Positions 7,332-16,013 are shown, numbered from the stretch's first letter. The stretch: DNA of 64,000 nucleotides from an uncultured Steroidobacter sp. (GCF_937958065.1 NZ_CALFXI010000063.1:1-64000), one strand, 5' to 3'. Numbers and translations are program-made. Notes: generated from the sequence alone by a model not told the origin.

Positions 7332-9647
7332 GTGAGTGCCCTGTTGGGGACTTTGACCATCTCTCTCGCCGTCGCGGTAGTGCTGCTGCTGGGTTTCATC
7401 CTCTGGCGGGAGCGCCGGAGCTCGGCCCTGACGCGTGCCGCCGGACAGCTGGAGGGGATCGTTCGCTCTGGAAATTTCGCCGAGCGCATCCGCGTCGGCG
7501 GCCCGGCCTCGGAGCTGGCCGAGAATGCCAATCGGCTGCTCGAGCAGATGGCCATGAAGGATCTGATGATCAGCGAGCGCGAGCGCTCGCTGGTCGGCCT
7601 GCTGGGAGGCCTGCACGAAGCGGTCGCCGTGCATCGGGATCACATCGTATTCGCCAACGAGCGTTTTGCCGCGCTCACCGGCGCCATCGCCGCCGAGCAT
7701 CTCACCGGCAAGAAAATCGCCGATCTGCTGCATCCCGACTACACCGAGCTGGTGACCGAGCATTTGCGTCGCTCGCTGGCCGGCGAGCCGGGGCTCGAGC
7801 GACTCGAGATCGAGCTGCATCCGGACACCCAAGGCGGCACGCCGCGCGTCGAGCTGACGGCGGTGCGCATCGACTATCAGGGCGGCCCGGCGTTGTTGTT
7901 GACGCTCGTCGAAATGGGGCCACGCTCGCTGCCGGCATCGGCGCCGGCGCGCAGCGGCCGGCCTACGGCCTGGGAAACCCTCGATTCGCTCGGCGAGGGC
8001 ATCATCACCACGGACGTGAGCGGCCGCATCGACTACGTCAATCAGGCCGGCGAGCAGCTGATCGGGGTCAGCGCCGTCGATGCGCTCGGCAAGAGCATTA
8101 CCGACATCATTCAATTGCTGGACGAGGGCGACCGCCGCTCGCTCGGCGATCCCGTGCGTCACTGTCTGGCGACACAGTCCAAAGTCACCGCCGGTCGGCG
8201 TGGCTTGATGATCTCGCGCAATGGCAATGAAGAGCGCTCGGTGGAGCTCACCGTCACGCCCTTGAAAGGGCAGAAGGGCGATCTGGTCGGCACGGTGGTC
8301 GTCGTGCGCGATGTGAGCGAGTTGCGCGGCATCACCAAACAGATGTCGTATCAGGCGAGCCACGATGCGCTCACCGGTCTGGTGAATCGCCGCGAGTTCG
8401 AGCGTCGTCTGGAAGAGGCGCTGCAGACGGCGCACACCAACGAAGCTAGGCACGTGCTGTGCTACCTCGATCTGGATCGCTTCAAGGCGGTCAACGACAC
8501 CTGCGGTCACATGGCCGGCGACGGCATGCTGCGCGAGGTCGCGGCGCTCATCAAAGAAACGGTGCGCGATTCGGATACCGTCGGTCGTCTCGGCGGCGAC
8601 GAGTTCGGCCTGCTGCTCGTCGGCTGTCCGCTCGACAAGGCGCGGCAGATCGCCGACGACGTGGTGCGGAAGATCAGTGACTACCGCTTCGTGTGGAAGG
8701 ACAAGATCTTCAACATCGGCATCAGCGTCGGCCTGATCGAGATCTCTCGCGAGAGCGGCGCGCCCGATGAAGTGATGAGCGCGGCTGACTCGGCGTGCTA
8801 TGTCGCGAAGAAGCAGGGCAATCACGTGCATGTGTACTCGGCGCGCGATGAAGCGGTGGCGCGTCATCGCGGCGAGATTCAGTGGCTGCAGCGTCTACAG
8901 TCGGCGCTCAAGGACAATCGGTTCGAGCTGATGGCTCAGCCCATCATCGCCTCCTCGGCGACCGAAACGGGCCCGGCGCTGGAGGTGCTGCTTCGCCTGC
9001 AAGACGAGAGCGTGCCGGGCGGCATCTCGCCGGCGGAGTTCCTGCGCGCGGCGGAACGGTATCGCTTGATGGCGGATGTCGATCGCTGGGTCGTGCAGAC
9101 GGCGCTCACTGCGCTGGGCCGCGGCGGCATCCGGTTGCCGTCGAGCCGCAGCCTCGCGATCAATCTGTCCGGGCAGACGCTGGGCGATCCGCAATTCCTC
9201 GAGTTCGTCGTCGATGTGCTGGATCGCACCGGCGTGTCGCCGAATCAGCTGTGCTTCGAAGTGACCGAGAACTCGGTGATCACCAACATCGAGCACGCGC
9301 AGCGCTTCATCGGCGTGTTGCATGGCATGGGCTGTCAGTTCGCGCTGGACGATTTCGGCCGCGGGCTGTCGTCGTTCGGCAATCTGAAGAACCTGTCGCT
9401 GGATTATCTGAAGATCGACGGCACGTTCATTCGCAACCTGGCGGTGGATTCAGTGAATCAGGCGATGGTCGCGGCCATGATCAAGCTGGCGCGCACGCTG
9501 AACTTCCAGGTGATCGCCGAGCAGGTGGAAGATGCCGGCGCGCTGGATGCGGCGAAGAAGATGGGCGTCGATTTCCTGCAGGGCTTCTATCTCGGCCGGC
9601 CGCAACCGCTGGCGCGCGTCGTCCCGGCGCGGAGCATCGGCACCTAA
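7332..9647 (+). CDS. Membrane-anchored PAS-PAS-GGDEF-EAL cyclic-di-GMP protein
   Basis: This is a cyclic-di-GMP turnover protein of 771 residues from GTG 7332. A single membrane anchor (about 4-24) is followed by two PAS-like domains (about 90-195 and 210-330). The GGDEF domain has intact GGDEF (421-425) preceded by an RDSD inhibitory-site motif at the right distance. In the EAL domain the signature is EVL (551-553) instead of EAL. The other metal and catalytic motifs are present: NLSGQ, FEVTEN, DDFGRGLSS, YLKIDG and EQVED. Both activities are therefore plausible. It may sense a ligand through the PAS domains. The start is uncertain; a GTG at 7236 is the alternative. Its stop overlaps the convergent YbaN-like gene by 4 bp. 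Confidence 0.88.
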   Translation: MSALLGTLTISLAVAVVLLLGFILWRERRSSALTRAAGQLEGIVRSGNFAERIRVGGPASELAENANRLLEQMAMKDLMISERERSLVGLLGGLHEAVAVHRDHIVFANERFAALTGAIAAEHLTGKKIADLLHPDYTELVTEHLRRSLAGEPGLERLEIELHPDTQGGTPRVELTAVRIDYQGGPALLLTLVEMGPRSLPASAPARSGRPTAWETLDSLGEGIITTDVSGRIDYVNQAGEQLIGVSAVDALGKSITDIIQLLDEGDRRSLGDPVRHCLATQSKVTAGRRGLMISRNGNEERSVELTVTPLKGQKGDLVGTVVVVRDVSELRGITKQMSYQASHDALTGLVNRREFERRLEEALQTAHTNEARHVLCYLDLDRFKAVNDTCGHMAGDGMLREVAALIKETVRDSDTVGRLGGDEFGLLLVGCPLDKARQIADDVVRKISDYRFVWKDKIFNIGISVGLIEISRESGAPDEVMSAADSACYVAKKQGNHVHVYSARDEAVARHRGEIQWLQRLQSALKDNRFELMAQPIIASSATETGPALEVLLRLQDESVPGGISPAEFLRAAERYRLMADVDRWVVQTALTALGRGGIRLPSSRSLAINLSGQTLGDPQFLEFVVDVLDRTGVSPNQLCFEVTENSVITNIEHAQRFIGVLHGMGCQFALDDFGRGLSSFGNLKNLSLDYLKIDGTFIRNLAVDSVNQAMVAAMIKLARTLNFQVIAEQVEDAGALDAAKKMGVDFLQGFYLGRPQPLARVVPARSIGT

Positions 9648-10057
9648 CCCGCCTCGTTCCGCGGTGGCTCCGGTCGGCGCCACAGCCACATCAGCACCAG
9701 TGCCATTATCGCCGTGGTGATCTCGGCCACCCACATGCGCGTGGTGGTAAGGAACAGGATCACTGCGCAGGCCGCCATCATCACCGACGCCGTGATTTTC
9801 GCCCGCCGGCTGACTGCGCCATGTTTTCGCCAATCGCGCAGCATCGGGCCGAAGATGCGGTGGCTCTCCAGCCAGTGATGAAAGCGCGGCGAGCTGCGTG
9901 CCGCTGCCCAGCCCGCCATCAGAATGAATACGGTCGTCGGCAGGCCAGGAACGAAGATTCCGATGACGCCGAGCGCCACGCATACCACCGCGAACCCCAG
10001 CAGCAAGTAGCGGACTACTGCAGGTAAGGGGCGGGCGGGTTTGCGGACGTCATCCAT
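9644..10057 (-). CDS. YbaN/DUF454-family inner-membrane protein
   Basis: A 137-residue membrane protein with the DUF454 hallmark: a first membrane helix, then GVIGIFVPGLPTTVFILMAGWAAARSS and HHWLESHRIFGPMLRDWRKHGAVSRRAK. Two more hydrophobic helices follow (about 88-125), and the tail is basic and proline-rich. The family's role is unknown; E. coli ybaN is an uncharacterised member. It overlaps the convergent GGDEF-EAL gene by 4 bp at the 3' end and lies downstream of the hppA terminator, so it probably has its own promoter. Confidence 0.85.
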   Translation of the reverse strand: MDDVRKPARPLPAVVRYLLLGFAVVCVALGVIGIFVPGLPTTVFILMAGWAAARSSPRFHHWLESHRIFGPMLRDWRKHGAVSRRAKITASVMMAACAVILFLTTTRMWVAEITTAIMALVLMWLWRRPEPPRNEAG

Positions 10058-10133
10058 CCGCAGAGTTTGACGGCAGGACCCGGCGCGCCGTCAACGTTGT
10101 AGTTCGTGCGCCGCGCCCAGGCTGCAAACGAAA

Positions 10134-10157
10134 ACGGCGCAGCCTGAGCTGCGCCGT
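10134..10157 (-). terminator. Rho-independent terminator of hppA
   Basis: A perfect 10-bp stem (ACGGCGCAGC / GCTGCGCCGT) with a 4-base loop. On the minus strand it is followed by TTTTCGTTT. It lies about 40 bp after the hppA stop, the expected position. Confidence 0.85.
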
Positions 10158-10194
10158 CTGTCGAGTACCCCGCCACCTCAGGCGGCGACGACTA

Positions 10195-12243
10195 TCAAAG
10201 CAGTGGCACGAGCAGCAGTGCCACGATGTTGATGATCTTGATCAGCGGGTTGATCGCCGGGCCCGCCGTATCTTTGTACGGATCGCCCACCGTATCGCCC
10301 GTGACCGCGGCCTTGTGCGTCTCCGAGCCCTTGCCGCCGAAGTTGCCTTCCTCGATGTACTTCTTCGCGTTGTCCCACGCACCACCGCCGGTGCACATGG
10401 AAATCGCGACGAACAGGCCGGTGACGATCGTGCCGATCAGCAGACCGCCGAGCGCGCGAATGCCCGCGCCCGGGCCCATCAGGAAGTTCATGCCGAAGGC
10501 GACGATCACCGGCACCAGGATGGGCAACAGCGACGGCACGATCATTTCTTTGATCGCGGCGCGCGTCAGCATGTCCACGGCCTTGGAATAGTCCGGCTTG
10601 CCCGTGCCTTCCATGATGCCTTTGATCTCCTTGAACTGGCGGCGCACTTCCACGACTACCGAGCCGGCGGCGCGGCCGACGGCTTCCATCGCCATGGCGC
10701 CGAACAGATAGGGCACCAGGCCGCCGATGAACAAGCCGATGATCACCGCCGGATCGGACAACGAGAACGCCTGCAACTTGCCGGCGGCGTCGAGGTTGTG
10801 GGTGTAGTCGGCGAACAGCACCAGTGCGGCGAGACCGGCGGAGCCGATCGCGTAACCTTTGGTCACGGCCTTGGTCGTGTTGCCGACCGCATCGAGCGCG
10901 TCGGTGATCTTGCGCACGTCCTTCGGCAGGCCCGACATCTCGGCGATGCCGCCGCCGTTGTCGGTGATCGGACCGTAGGCGTCGAGCGCGACGATCATGC
11001 CCGTCATGGACAGCATCGCGGTGGCCGCGATCGCGATACCGTAGAGATCGGCAATGTAATAAGAGCCCCAGATGGCCGCGACCACCGCGAGCACCGGCAG
11101 CGCCGTCGACTTCATGGACACCGCGAGACCCGCGATGACGTTCGTGCCGTGACCCGTCTGTGAAGCGGCGGCGACGTAACGCACCGGCGAGAATTCGGTC
11201 GCCGTGTAGTACTCGGTGATCACGATCAACGCGGCAGTGAGTACCAGGCCGATGACCGCGCACGCGAACAAGCCGCTGGCGAGTTCGGGGCCCATGACCA
11301 TCCTGGTCACGAAGAAGAACGCGATCAGCGCCAGCACGCCGGACACGGCCGTGCCTCGATACAGCGCGTTCATGATCTTGCCGCCCTCGCGCGCCCTCAC
11401 GAAGTACGAGCCGATGATGGAAGCGACGATGGAAACGGCGCCGAGCACCAGCGGATAAATGACATAGCGGATGTCGATGCCGCCGTCGGCTGCCGTGAAC
11501 ATCAGACCGCCGAGCACCATCGTGGCGACCACGGTCACTGCATACGTTTCAAACAAGTCGGCCGCCATGCCGGCGCAGTCGCCGACGTTGTCACCGACGT
11601 TGTCGGCGATCACGGCCGGGTTGCGCGGATCGTCTTCGGGAATGCCGGCTTCGACCTTGCCCACCAGGTCCGCGCCCACGTCGGCGCCCTTGGTGAAGAT
11701 GCCGCCGCCGAGACGCGCAAAGATGGAAATGAGTGAGCCGCCGAAGGCGAGGCCGACCAGCGAATGCAGTGCGTGCTCATCGCCGATGACGCCGCGCATG
11801 AACGTGAAGTAGCCGGCCACGCCGATCATGCCGAGGCCGACCACCAGCATGCCGGTGATGGCGCCGCCACGGAAGGCGACTTGCAGAGCGGGATTCAGAC
11901 CGACGCTGGCAGCCTGCGCGGTACGCACGTTGGCGCGCACCGAAACATTCATGCCGATGTAGCCGGCCAGACCCGAAAGGATGGCGCCGACCGCGAAACC
12001 GCCGGCAGTGGCCCAGTCCAGCGCCAGGCCGAGCACGATCAACAGGACCACGCCGACGATGGCGATGGTGGAGTACTGACGATTGAGATATGCCTTGGCG
12101 CCTGCCTGAATCGCCGCGGCGATCTCCTGCATTCGCTCATTGCCCGCGGGCTGCTTGTTGATCCAACCGACCGAAATTACGCCATACAGCACGGCCAGAA
12201 CACCGGCGCCGATCGCGAGCCAAAGCGCGACATCTGTGGACAT
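10195..12243 (-). CDS. hppA: K+-independent proton-pumping membrane pyrophosphatase
   Basis: An integral membrane pyrophosphatase that couples PPi hydrolysis to H+ export, reversibly. It has 682 residues and many membrane helices. The catalytic block runs from DVGADLVGKVEAG through EDDPRNPAVIADNVGDNVGD (about 188-222). The potassium-class site reads GNTTK (454-458), and Lys458 marks the K+-independent H+-pumping class; K+-dependent enzymes have Ala. ATG 12243 follows a strong GGGGGAGGAAG ribosome site; a TTG at 12246 is rejected. It lies 164 bp downstream of a PPi-dependent phosphofructokinase gene on the same strand, linking glycolytic PPi to the proton gradient. Confidence 0.96.
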   Translation of the reverse strand: MSTDVALWLAIGAGVLAVLYGVISVGWINKQPAGNERMQEIAAAIQAGAKAYLNRQYSTIAIVGVVLLIVLGLALDWATAGGFAVGAILSGLAGYIGMNVSVRANVRTAQAASVGLNPALQVAFRGGAITGMLVVGLGMIGVAGYFTFMRGVIGDEHALHSLVGLAFGGSLISIFARLGGGIFTKGADVGADLVGKVEAGIPEDDPRNPAVIADNVGDNVGDCAGMAADLFETYAVTVVATMVLGGLMFTAADGGIDIRYVIYPLVLGAVSIVASIIGSYFVRAREGGKIMNALYRGTAVSGVLALIAFFFVTRMVMGPELASGLFACAVIGLVLTAALIVITEYYTATEFSPVRYVAAASQTGHGTNVIAGLAVSMKSTALPVLAVVAAIWGSYYIADLYGIAIAATAMLSMTGMIVALDAYGPITDNGGGIAEMSGLPKDVRKITDALDAVGNTTKAVTKGYAIGSAGLAALVLFADYTHNLDAAGKLQAFSLSDPAVIIGLFIGGLVPYLFGAMAMEAVGRAAGSVVVEVRRQFKEIKGIMEGTGKPDYSKAVDMLTRAAIKEMIVPSLLPILVPVIVAFGMNFLMGPGAGIRALGGLLIGTIVTGLFVAISMCTGGGAWDNAKKYIEEGNFGGKGSETHKAAVTGDTVGDPYKDTAGPAINPLIKIINIVALLLVPLL

Positions 12244-12343
12244 CAACTTCCTCCCCCTTGCGGGTGCATCGTTGTGAGCGAATTTTTAGAGCAGGCAGAT
12301 CGTCAGTAAGGCAGTTCCAGATAAAACGTTGAGTTCGAGGGCC

Positions 12344-12369
12344 GGCGCGCCGACCAAGGCCGGCGCGCC
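12344..12369 (-). terminator. Hairpin between pfp and hppA (terminator or attenuator)
   Basis: A 9-bp GC-only stem (GGCGCGCCG / CGGCGCGCC) with an 8-base loop, positioned after the pfp stop and before the hppA start. On the minus strand there is no clean T-run immediately after it (a TTTT occurs about 17 bases on). It could terminate part of pfp transcription or stabilise the message. Confidence 0.45.
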
Positions 12370-12407
12370 CGTGTAACAAATGACAAGTGTCGGAAAAAGT
12401 CGCGAAA

Positions 12408-13712
12408 CTATAACACAAAGGGGGTATCGAGCTTTTTCTTCAGCGGCGCGTTCTTGAGCGTCACATACTGCGGCAGGCCGTCTTTGTACGGCGGATAGTC
12501 TTCCCCGCGGATCAACGGGCTCAAATAACGTCGCCCCTTGGCGGTAATGTGGAAGCCGTCGGTGGTGATGTAATCACGCGGCAGCATTTTTTCCTGATTG
12601 GCGACCTTGGCGAGCGGCGCCTTGCCGATCTTCCAGCGATACGGGCTGTGCGAGGTGCGCACGATGGTCGGCATCACCGAATTGTGACCCTTGAGCGCCA
12701 GCTCCACCGCCGCCTTGCCGACCGCATACGCCTGCTCGACATCGACCTTGGATGCGATGTGGCGCGCGGCGCGCTGCAGATAGTCGGCGACAGCCCAGTG
12801 ATATTTGTAATTCAGCTTGGACTTGATCAGCTGCGCGATCACCGGCGCCACGCCGCCGAGCTGCGCATGGCCGAACGCATCCCGCAGGCCGGCATCGGAC
12901 AGGAACTTGCCATCCGCGGTCTTGACGCCTTCCGAGACCACGATGGCGCAATAGCCGTATTTCTCCACGCACTGCTTCACGCGCGCGCAGAACTTGTCCT
13001 CATCGAATGTGATTTCCGGGAACAGGATGATGTGGGGCGCGTCGCCTTCCTTCTCGGCGGCCAGTCCGCCGGCGGCCGCGATCCAGCCTGCATGGCGGCC
13101 CATCACTTCCATGACGAACACCTTGGTGGAGGTCTTGGCCATGGAGGCCACGTCGAAGCCTGCCTCACGGATCGATACCGCCACATATTTCGCCACCGAG
13201 CCGAAGCCGGGGCAGCAGTCGGTGATCGGCAGGTCGTTGTCCACGGTCTTGGGCACGTGGATGGCCTGGATCGGATAGCCGAGCTTGTCGGCCAGCTGCG
13301 AGACCTTCAGGCAGGTGTCGGCCGAGTCGCCGCCGCCGTTATAGAAGAAGTAACCGATGTCGTGCGCCTGGAACACTTCGATCAGGCGCTGGTACTGGGT
13401 CGGATCGTCCTCGAACTTTTTCAGCTTGAAGCGTGCCGAGCCGAACGCGCCGGACGGGGTATGGCGCAATGCGCGGATGGCGGCGGCCGACTCCTTGCTG
13501 GTATCGATCAGATCTTCCGTCAAGGCGCCGACGATGCCGTGGCGGCCCGCATAGACCTTGCCGATGCGGCTCGAAGCGCGGCACGCCTCGATGACGCCGG
13601 CCGCCGACGCGTTGATGACAGCGGTAACACCGCCGGACTGGGCATAAAACGCATTACGGGGGCGGGTGCTCTTGTTCGAGGCAGTTTTCCTCGACCCAGT
13701 CTTTTTCGGCAT
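12408..13712 (-). CDS. pfp: Pyrophosphate-dependent 6-phosphofructokinase
   Basis: This enzyme reversibly phosphorylates fructose 6-phosphate using PPi instead of ATP. The phosphoryl-donor site reads GGGDS (126-130), where ATP enzymes have GGDGS. The catalytic loop is PKTVDND (154-160), and the Lys after Pro is the PPi-type signature (ATP-type is PGTIDND). MGRHAGWIAAAGGLA is the fructose 6-phosphate motif. The first 20 residues are a basic Lys/Ser/Thr-rich leader. At 434 residues it fits the long PPi-PFK class. It sits upstream of hppA on the same strand and is divergent from adk by 105 bp. Co-transcription of pfp with a V-type PPase is known in the methanotroph Methylococcus capsulatus. Confidence 0.93.
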   Translation of the reverse strand: MPKKTGSRKTASNKSTRPRNAFYAQSGGVTAVINASAAGVIEACRASSRIGKVYAGRHGIVGALTEDLIDTSKESAAAIRALRHTPSGAFGSARFKLKKFEDDPTQYQRLIEVFQAHDIGYFFYNGGGDSADTCLKVSQLADKLGYPIQAIHVPKTVDNDLPITDCCPGFGSVAKYVAVSIREAGFDVASMAKTSTKVFVMEVMGRHAGWIAAAGGLAAEKEGDAPHIILFPEITFDEDKFCARVKQCVEKYGYCAIVVSEGVKTADGKFLSDAGLRDAFGHAQLGGVAPVIAQLIKSKLNYKYHWAVADYLQRAARHIASKVDVEQAYAVGKAAVELALKGHNSVMPTIVRTSHSPYRWKIGKAPLAKVANQEKMLPRDYITTDGFHITAKGRRYLSPLIRGEDYPPYKDGLPQYVTLKNAPLKKKLDTPFVL

Positions 13713-13817
13713 GAGTTCGACCTGTGCAACGTAAACCGAGATCGGCGCGCGAAGGATAGCGCTCGAACGGCGCTTTCTGTACCCTCCCCGGCTCTTGTCG
13801 GGAGGTCGGATTCAAAA

Positions 13818-14804
13818 ATGATGCGGATCGTATTGCTGGGGGCACCCGGTTCTGGCAAAGGAACACAGGCGCAGCGCCTCATGGCCAAATATGGCGTGCC
13901 GCAGGTTTCCTCCGGTGATCTGCTGCGCGATGCCGTGGCCCGGGGCACCGAGCTCGGCAAGCAGGCCAAATCGGTGATGGATGCCGGCCAGCTGGTCTCC
14001 GACGACATCGTGCTCGGCTTGATTCGCGAGCGTCTGAGCCGGCCCGATGCCGCCAACGGTTTCATCCTCGACGGCTTTCCCCGCAACATCGACCAGGCGA
14101 ATGCATTGAATGCGCTGCTGGAGGAAATCGGCCAGCCGCTGGATGCGGTGCTGCTGCTGGATGTGCGCAACCAGACGTTGATGCAGCGCCTTGCCGGGCG
14201 TCGCATCTGCCCGAAGTGCGGCACCGTTTACAACATCCACTCGCTGCCGCCTGGCACGACCACCTGCGGCAAGGATGGCACCGAGCTGTATCAGCGCCCC
14301 GACGACAAGGAAGAAGTCATCGGCAAGCGCCTGTCCGTGTACGACCAGCAGACAAAGCCGCTGATCGAGCACTATTCCAAGCTGGGCCTGCTGCGCAAGG
14401 TCGCGGGCGAGGGCGAGCTGGAAGAGGTCTTCGAGCGCATGGAAGCCGCCGCGCTGGCCAAGCCGGTGCCGGCCTCCAAGGTGAAAGTCACGAAGACTCG
14501 TGCCGCCAGCAAAGGCAAGAAATCGGTGGCGAAGTCCGCCAAGCCCGCGGCGAAGAGCGCGAGCAAGAGCAGGTCTGCCAAGCAGGCGGCCGGCAAATCT
14601 TCGAAGAAGGCCGCCAGGAAGCCTGCCGCCAAGCGCAAGTCGCCGGCTGCGAAGCGTAAAGCTGCTGGCAAGGTCGCGAAGAAATCTTCCAAGCGCGCCG
14701 CTGCGGCCCGTCGCCCTGCCAAGAAGGCCGCGCGCAAGGCACCGGCTCGCCGGCCTGCCAAGGCGGCGCGTCGCGTGACGACCAAGGCTCGCAAGAAGAA
14801 ATAA
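13818..14804 (+). CDS. adk: Adenylate kinase with histone-H1-like C-terminal tail
   Basis: Residues 1 to about 213 are a complete long-form adenylate kinase (ATP + AMP = 2 ADP). They include P-loop GAPGSGKGT (8-16), the AMP site SSGDLLRDAV, GFILDGFPRN and a LID domain with CPKC (131-134), Cys150 and Asp153, a zinc-type C-x2-C/C-x2-D arrangement. Residues 215-328 are an extra tail made almost only of Lys, Ala, Arg, Ser and Pro, with no acidic or aromatic residue. It resembles the H1/AlgP-like nucleoid proteins. The reading frame is continuous, so the fusion is real in this sequence. ATG 13818 has GGGAGG upstream; an ATG at 13821 is possible. It is divergent from pfp. Confidence 0.93.
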   Translation: MMRIVLLGAPGSGKGTQAQRLMAKYGVPQVSSGDLLRDAVARGTELGKQAKSVMDAGQLVSDDIVLGLIRERLSRPDAANGFILDGFPRNIDQANALNALLEEIGQPLDAVLLLDVRNQTLMQRLAGRRICPKCGTVYNIHSLPPGTTTCGKDGTELYQRPDDKEEVIGKRLSVYDQQTKPLIEHYSKLGLLRKVAGEGELEEVFERMEAAALAKPVPASKVKVTKTRAASKGKKSVAKSAKPAAKSASKSRSAKQAAGKSSKKAARKPAAKRKSPAAKRKAAGKVAKKSSKRAAAARRPAKKAARKAPARRPAKAARRVTTKARKKK

Positions 14805-14812
14805 CGTTTGCT

Positions 14813-14838
14813 GCCGGGCGCGCCGACGCGCGCCCGGC
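14813..14838. terminator. Hairpin between convergent adk and rnd
   Basis: An 11-bp perfect stem (GCCGGGCGCGC / GCGCGCCCGGC) with a CGAC loop, 8 bp after the adk stop and 26 bp from the rnd stop. It lacks a T-run on either strand. It is more likely a transcript-end stabiliser or a weak bidirectional terminator. Confidence 0.45.
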
Positions 14839-14864
14839 GACTGCGCCGGCGCGCACTGCGCCCG

Positions 14865-15989
14865 TTAAGGCGCTTCCTTCGACTTTGCGATCAATCGATC
14901 GCCAATCACATCCTTGCGCCAGCCACTGTCGAAGTGATCGGTGCGGCGTGAGAACACCAGCTGTTCCACGTCGCGACGCGTGGCGAGTATTTCCGGACTG
15001 ATCTTCAATTCTTCCGCGGTGGCGCGGGCGAGATTCATCAGTTTTGTCACCATCGCGACCTGCTGAGCTTCAGGGCGCGGCGGAATGAATGACGCCGGCT
15101 CGGAGGTCGCCAGTTCGCGACCGCGTGTCACCAGCCCCAGTAATTCTTCGCCGCGTCGGCGCGCAACCCCTGCGGGCAGCGTGCGTATGCTCTCCAAATC
15201 AGCCGCTTTGCCGGGCAGGCGCTCCGCAATCTCACGTAACGCATCGTCGGCCAGAATCCAGCCGCGTGGCTTGTCGTGTTTGATCGCGGCTTCCTCGCGC
15301 CATTGCGCCAGCAGCTTGGCCGTGGCGCGCTGCTCGGGACGCAATCGATCCAGGCCCTTCAAGCGTTTCCAGGCGGCTTCCGGCTCGGTGCGATGGAGCG
15401 AGGGCTGCTCCAGTTCCCGGGTCTCCTCGTACAGCCAGGAAGTGCGTCCGGCTTCCTCCAGGGCGTCGCGCAGGTTCTGATACAACGGCACCAGATAGCG
15501 AACATCGTCCTCGGCGTACTGCAACTGTTCCGGACTCAGCGGCCGTCGCGACCAGTCGGTGCGTGTATGGCCTTTTTCCAGCTGCCGATCCAGGCGCGCG
15601 GCGACCAGCGCGCCGTAGCCGATCTGCGCCGGCTGGCCGAGCAGGGCGGCGGCGATCTGGGTATCGAAGATCGGCCCATGGAGCGCGCCACGCATGGCGA
15701 CCATCAACACTTCCAGGTCCTGGCGCGCAGCGTGCAGGACTTTGATCCGGCTGCGGTCATTCAGAAAATCCCAGAGCGGTTGCAGGTCGGGCAGCGCGAG
15801 CGGGTCGACCAGCACGCACCGAGTCGAGCCGCTGGGTCCGGGCGCCGCCATCTGCACCAGGCACAGCTTGGGAAAATACGTGCTCTCACGCATGAACTCG
15901 GTGTCCAGCGCGACGAAGTCGGCGTCGCGCAGCTGTTCGAGTGCGTGTAGAAGTTCAGCGGACGTGGTGACTATGGGCGCGGCTTGCAT
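14865..15989 (-). CDS. rnd: Ribonuclease D
   Basis: A 3'-5' exoribonuclease that trims tRNA 3' ends. The DEDD exonuclease domain shows FVALDTEFMRESTYFPKLCLVQ (Exo I), VLHAARQDLEVL (Exo II) and YAEDDVRYLVPLYQNL (Exo III). An HRDC domain follows (KRLKGLDRLRPEQRA onward). From ATG 15989 the protein has 374 residues, matching E. coli RNase D (375). An ATG at 16010 would add seven residues, but a TATAAT at 16014-16019 on the same strand would place the transcript start at or inside it. A much longer in-frame extension on this strand runs under mpl and is a shadow. Confidence 0.93.
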   Translation of the reverse strand: MQAAPIVTTSAELLHALEQLRDADFVALDTEFMRESTYFPKLCLVQMAAPGPSGSTRCVLVDPLALPDLQPLWDFLNDRSRIKVLHAARQDLEVLMVAMRGALHGPIFDTQIAAALLGQPAQIGYGALVAARLDRQLEKGHTRTDWSRRPLSPEQLQYAEDDVRYLVPLYQNLRDALEEAGRTSWLYEETRELEQPSLHRTEPEAAWKRLKGLDRLRPEQRATAKLLAQWREEAAIKHDKPRGWILADDALREIAERLPGKAADLESIRTLPAGVARRRGEELLGLVTRGRELATSEPASFIPPRPEAQQVAMVTKLMNLARATAEELKISPEILATRRDVEQLVFSRRTDHFDSGWRKDVIGDRLIAKSKEAP

Positions 15990-16013
15990 GGGCGTGCGTG
16001 TACAATTCATCGC

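Noticed and set aside
7302..8867. 521-residue minus-strand frame opposite the GGDEF-EAL gene
   Set aside because: His/Asp/Arg-rich composition typical of a GC-rich antisense shadow, with no recognisable domain.
12549..13817. Plus-strand frame extending adk upstream
   Set aside because: It is antisense to pfp and carries His/Arg-rich shadow sequence; the conserved Adk start is at 13818.
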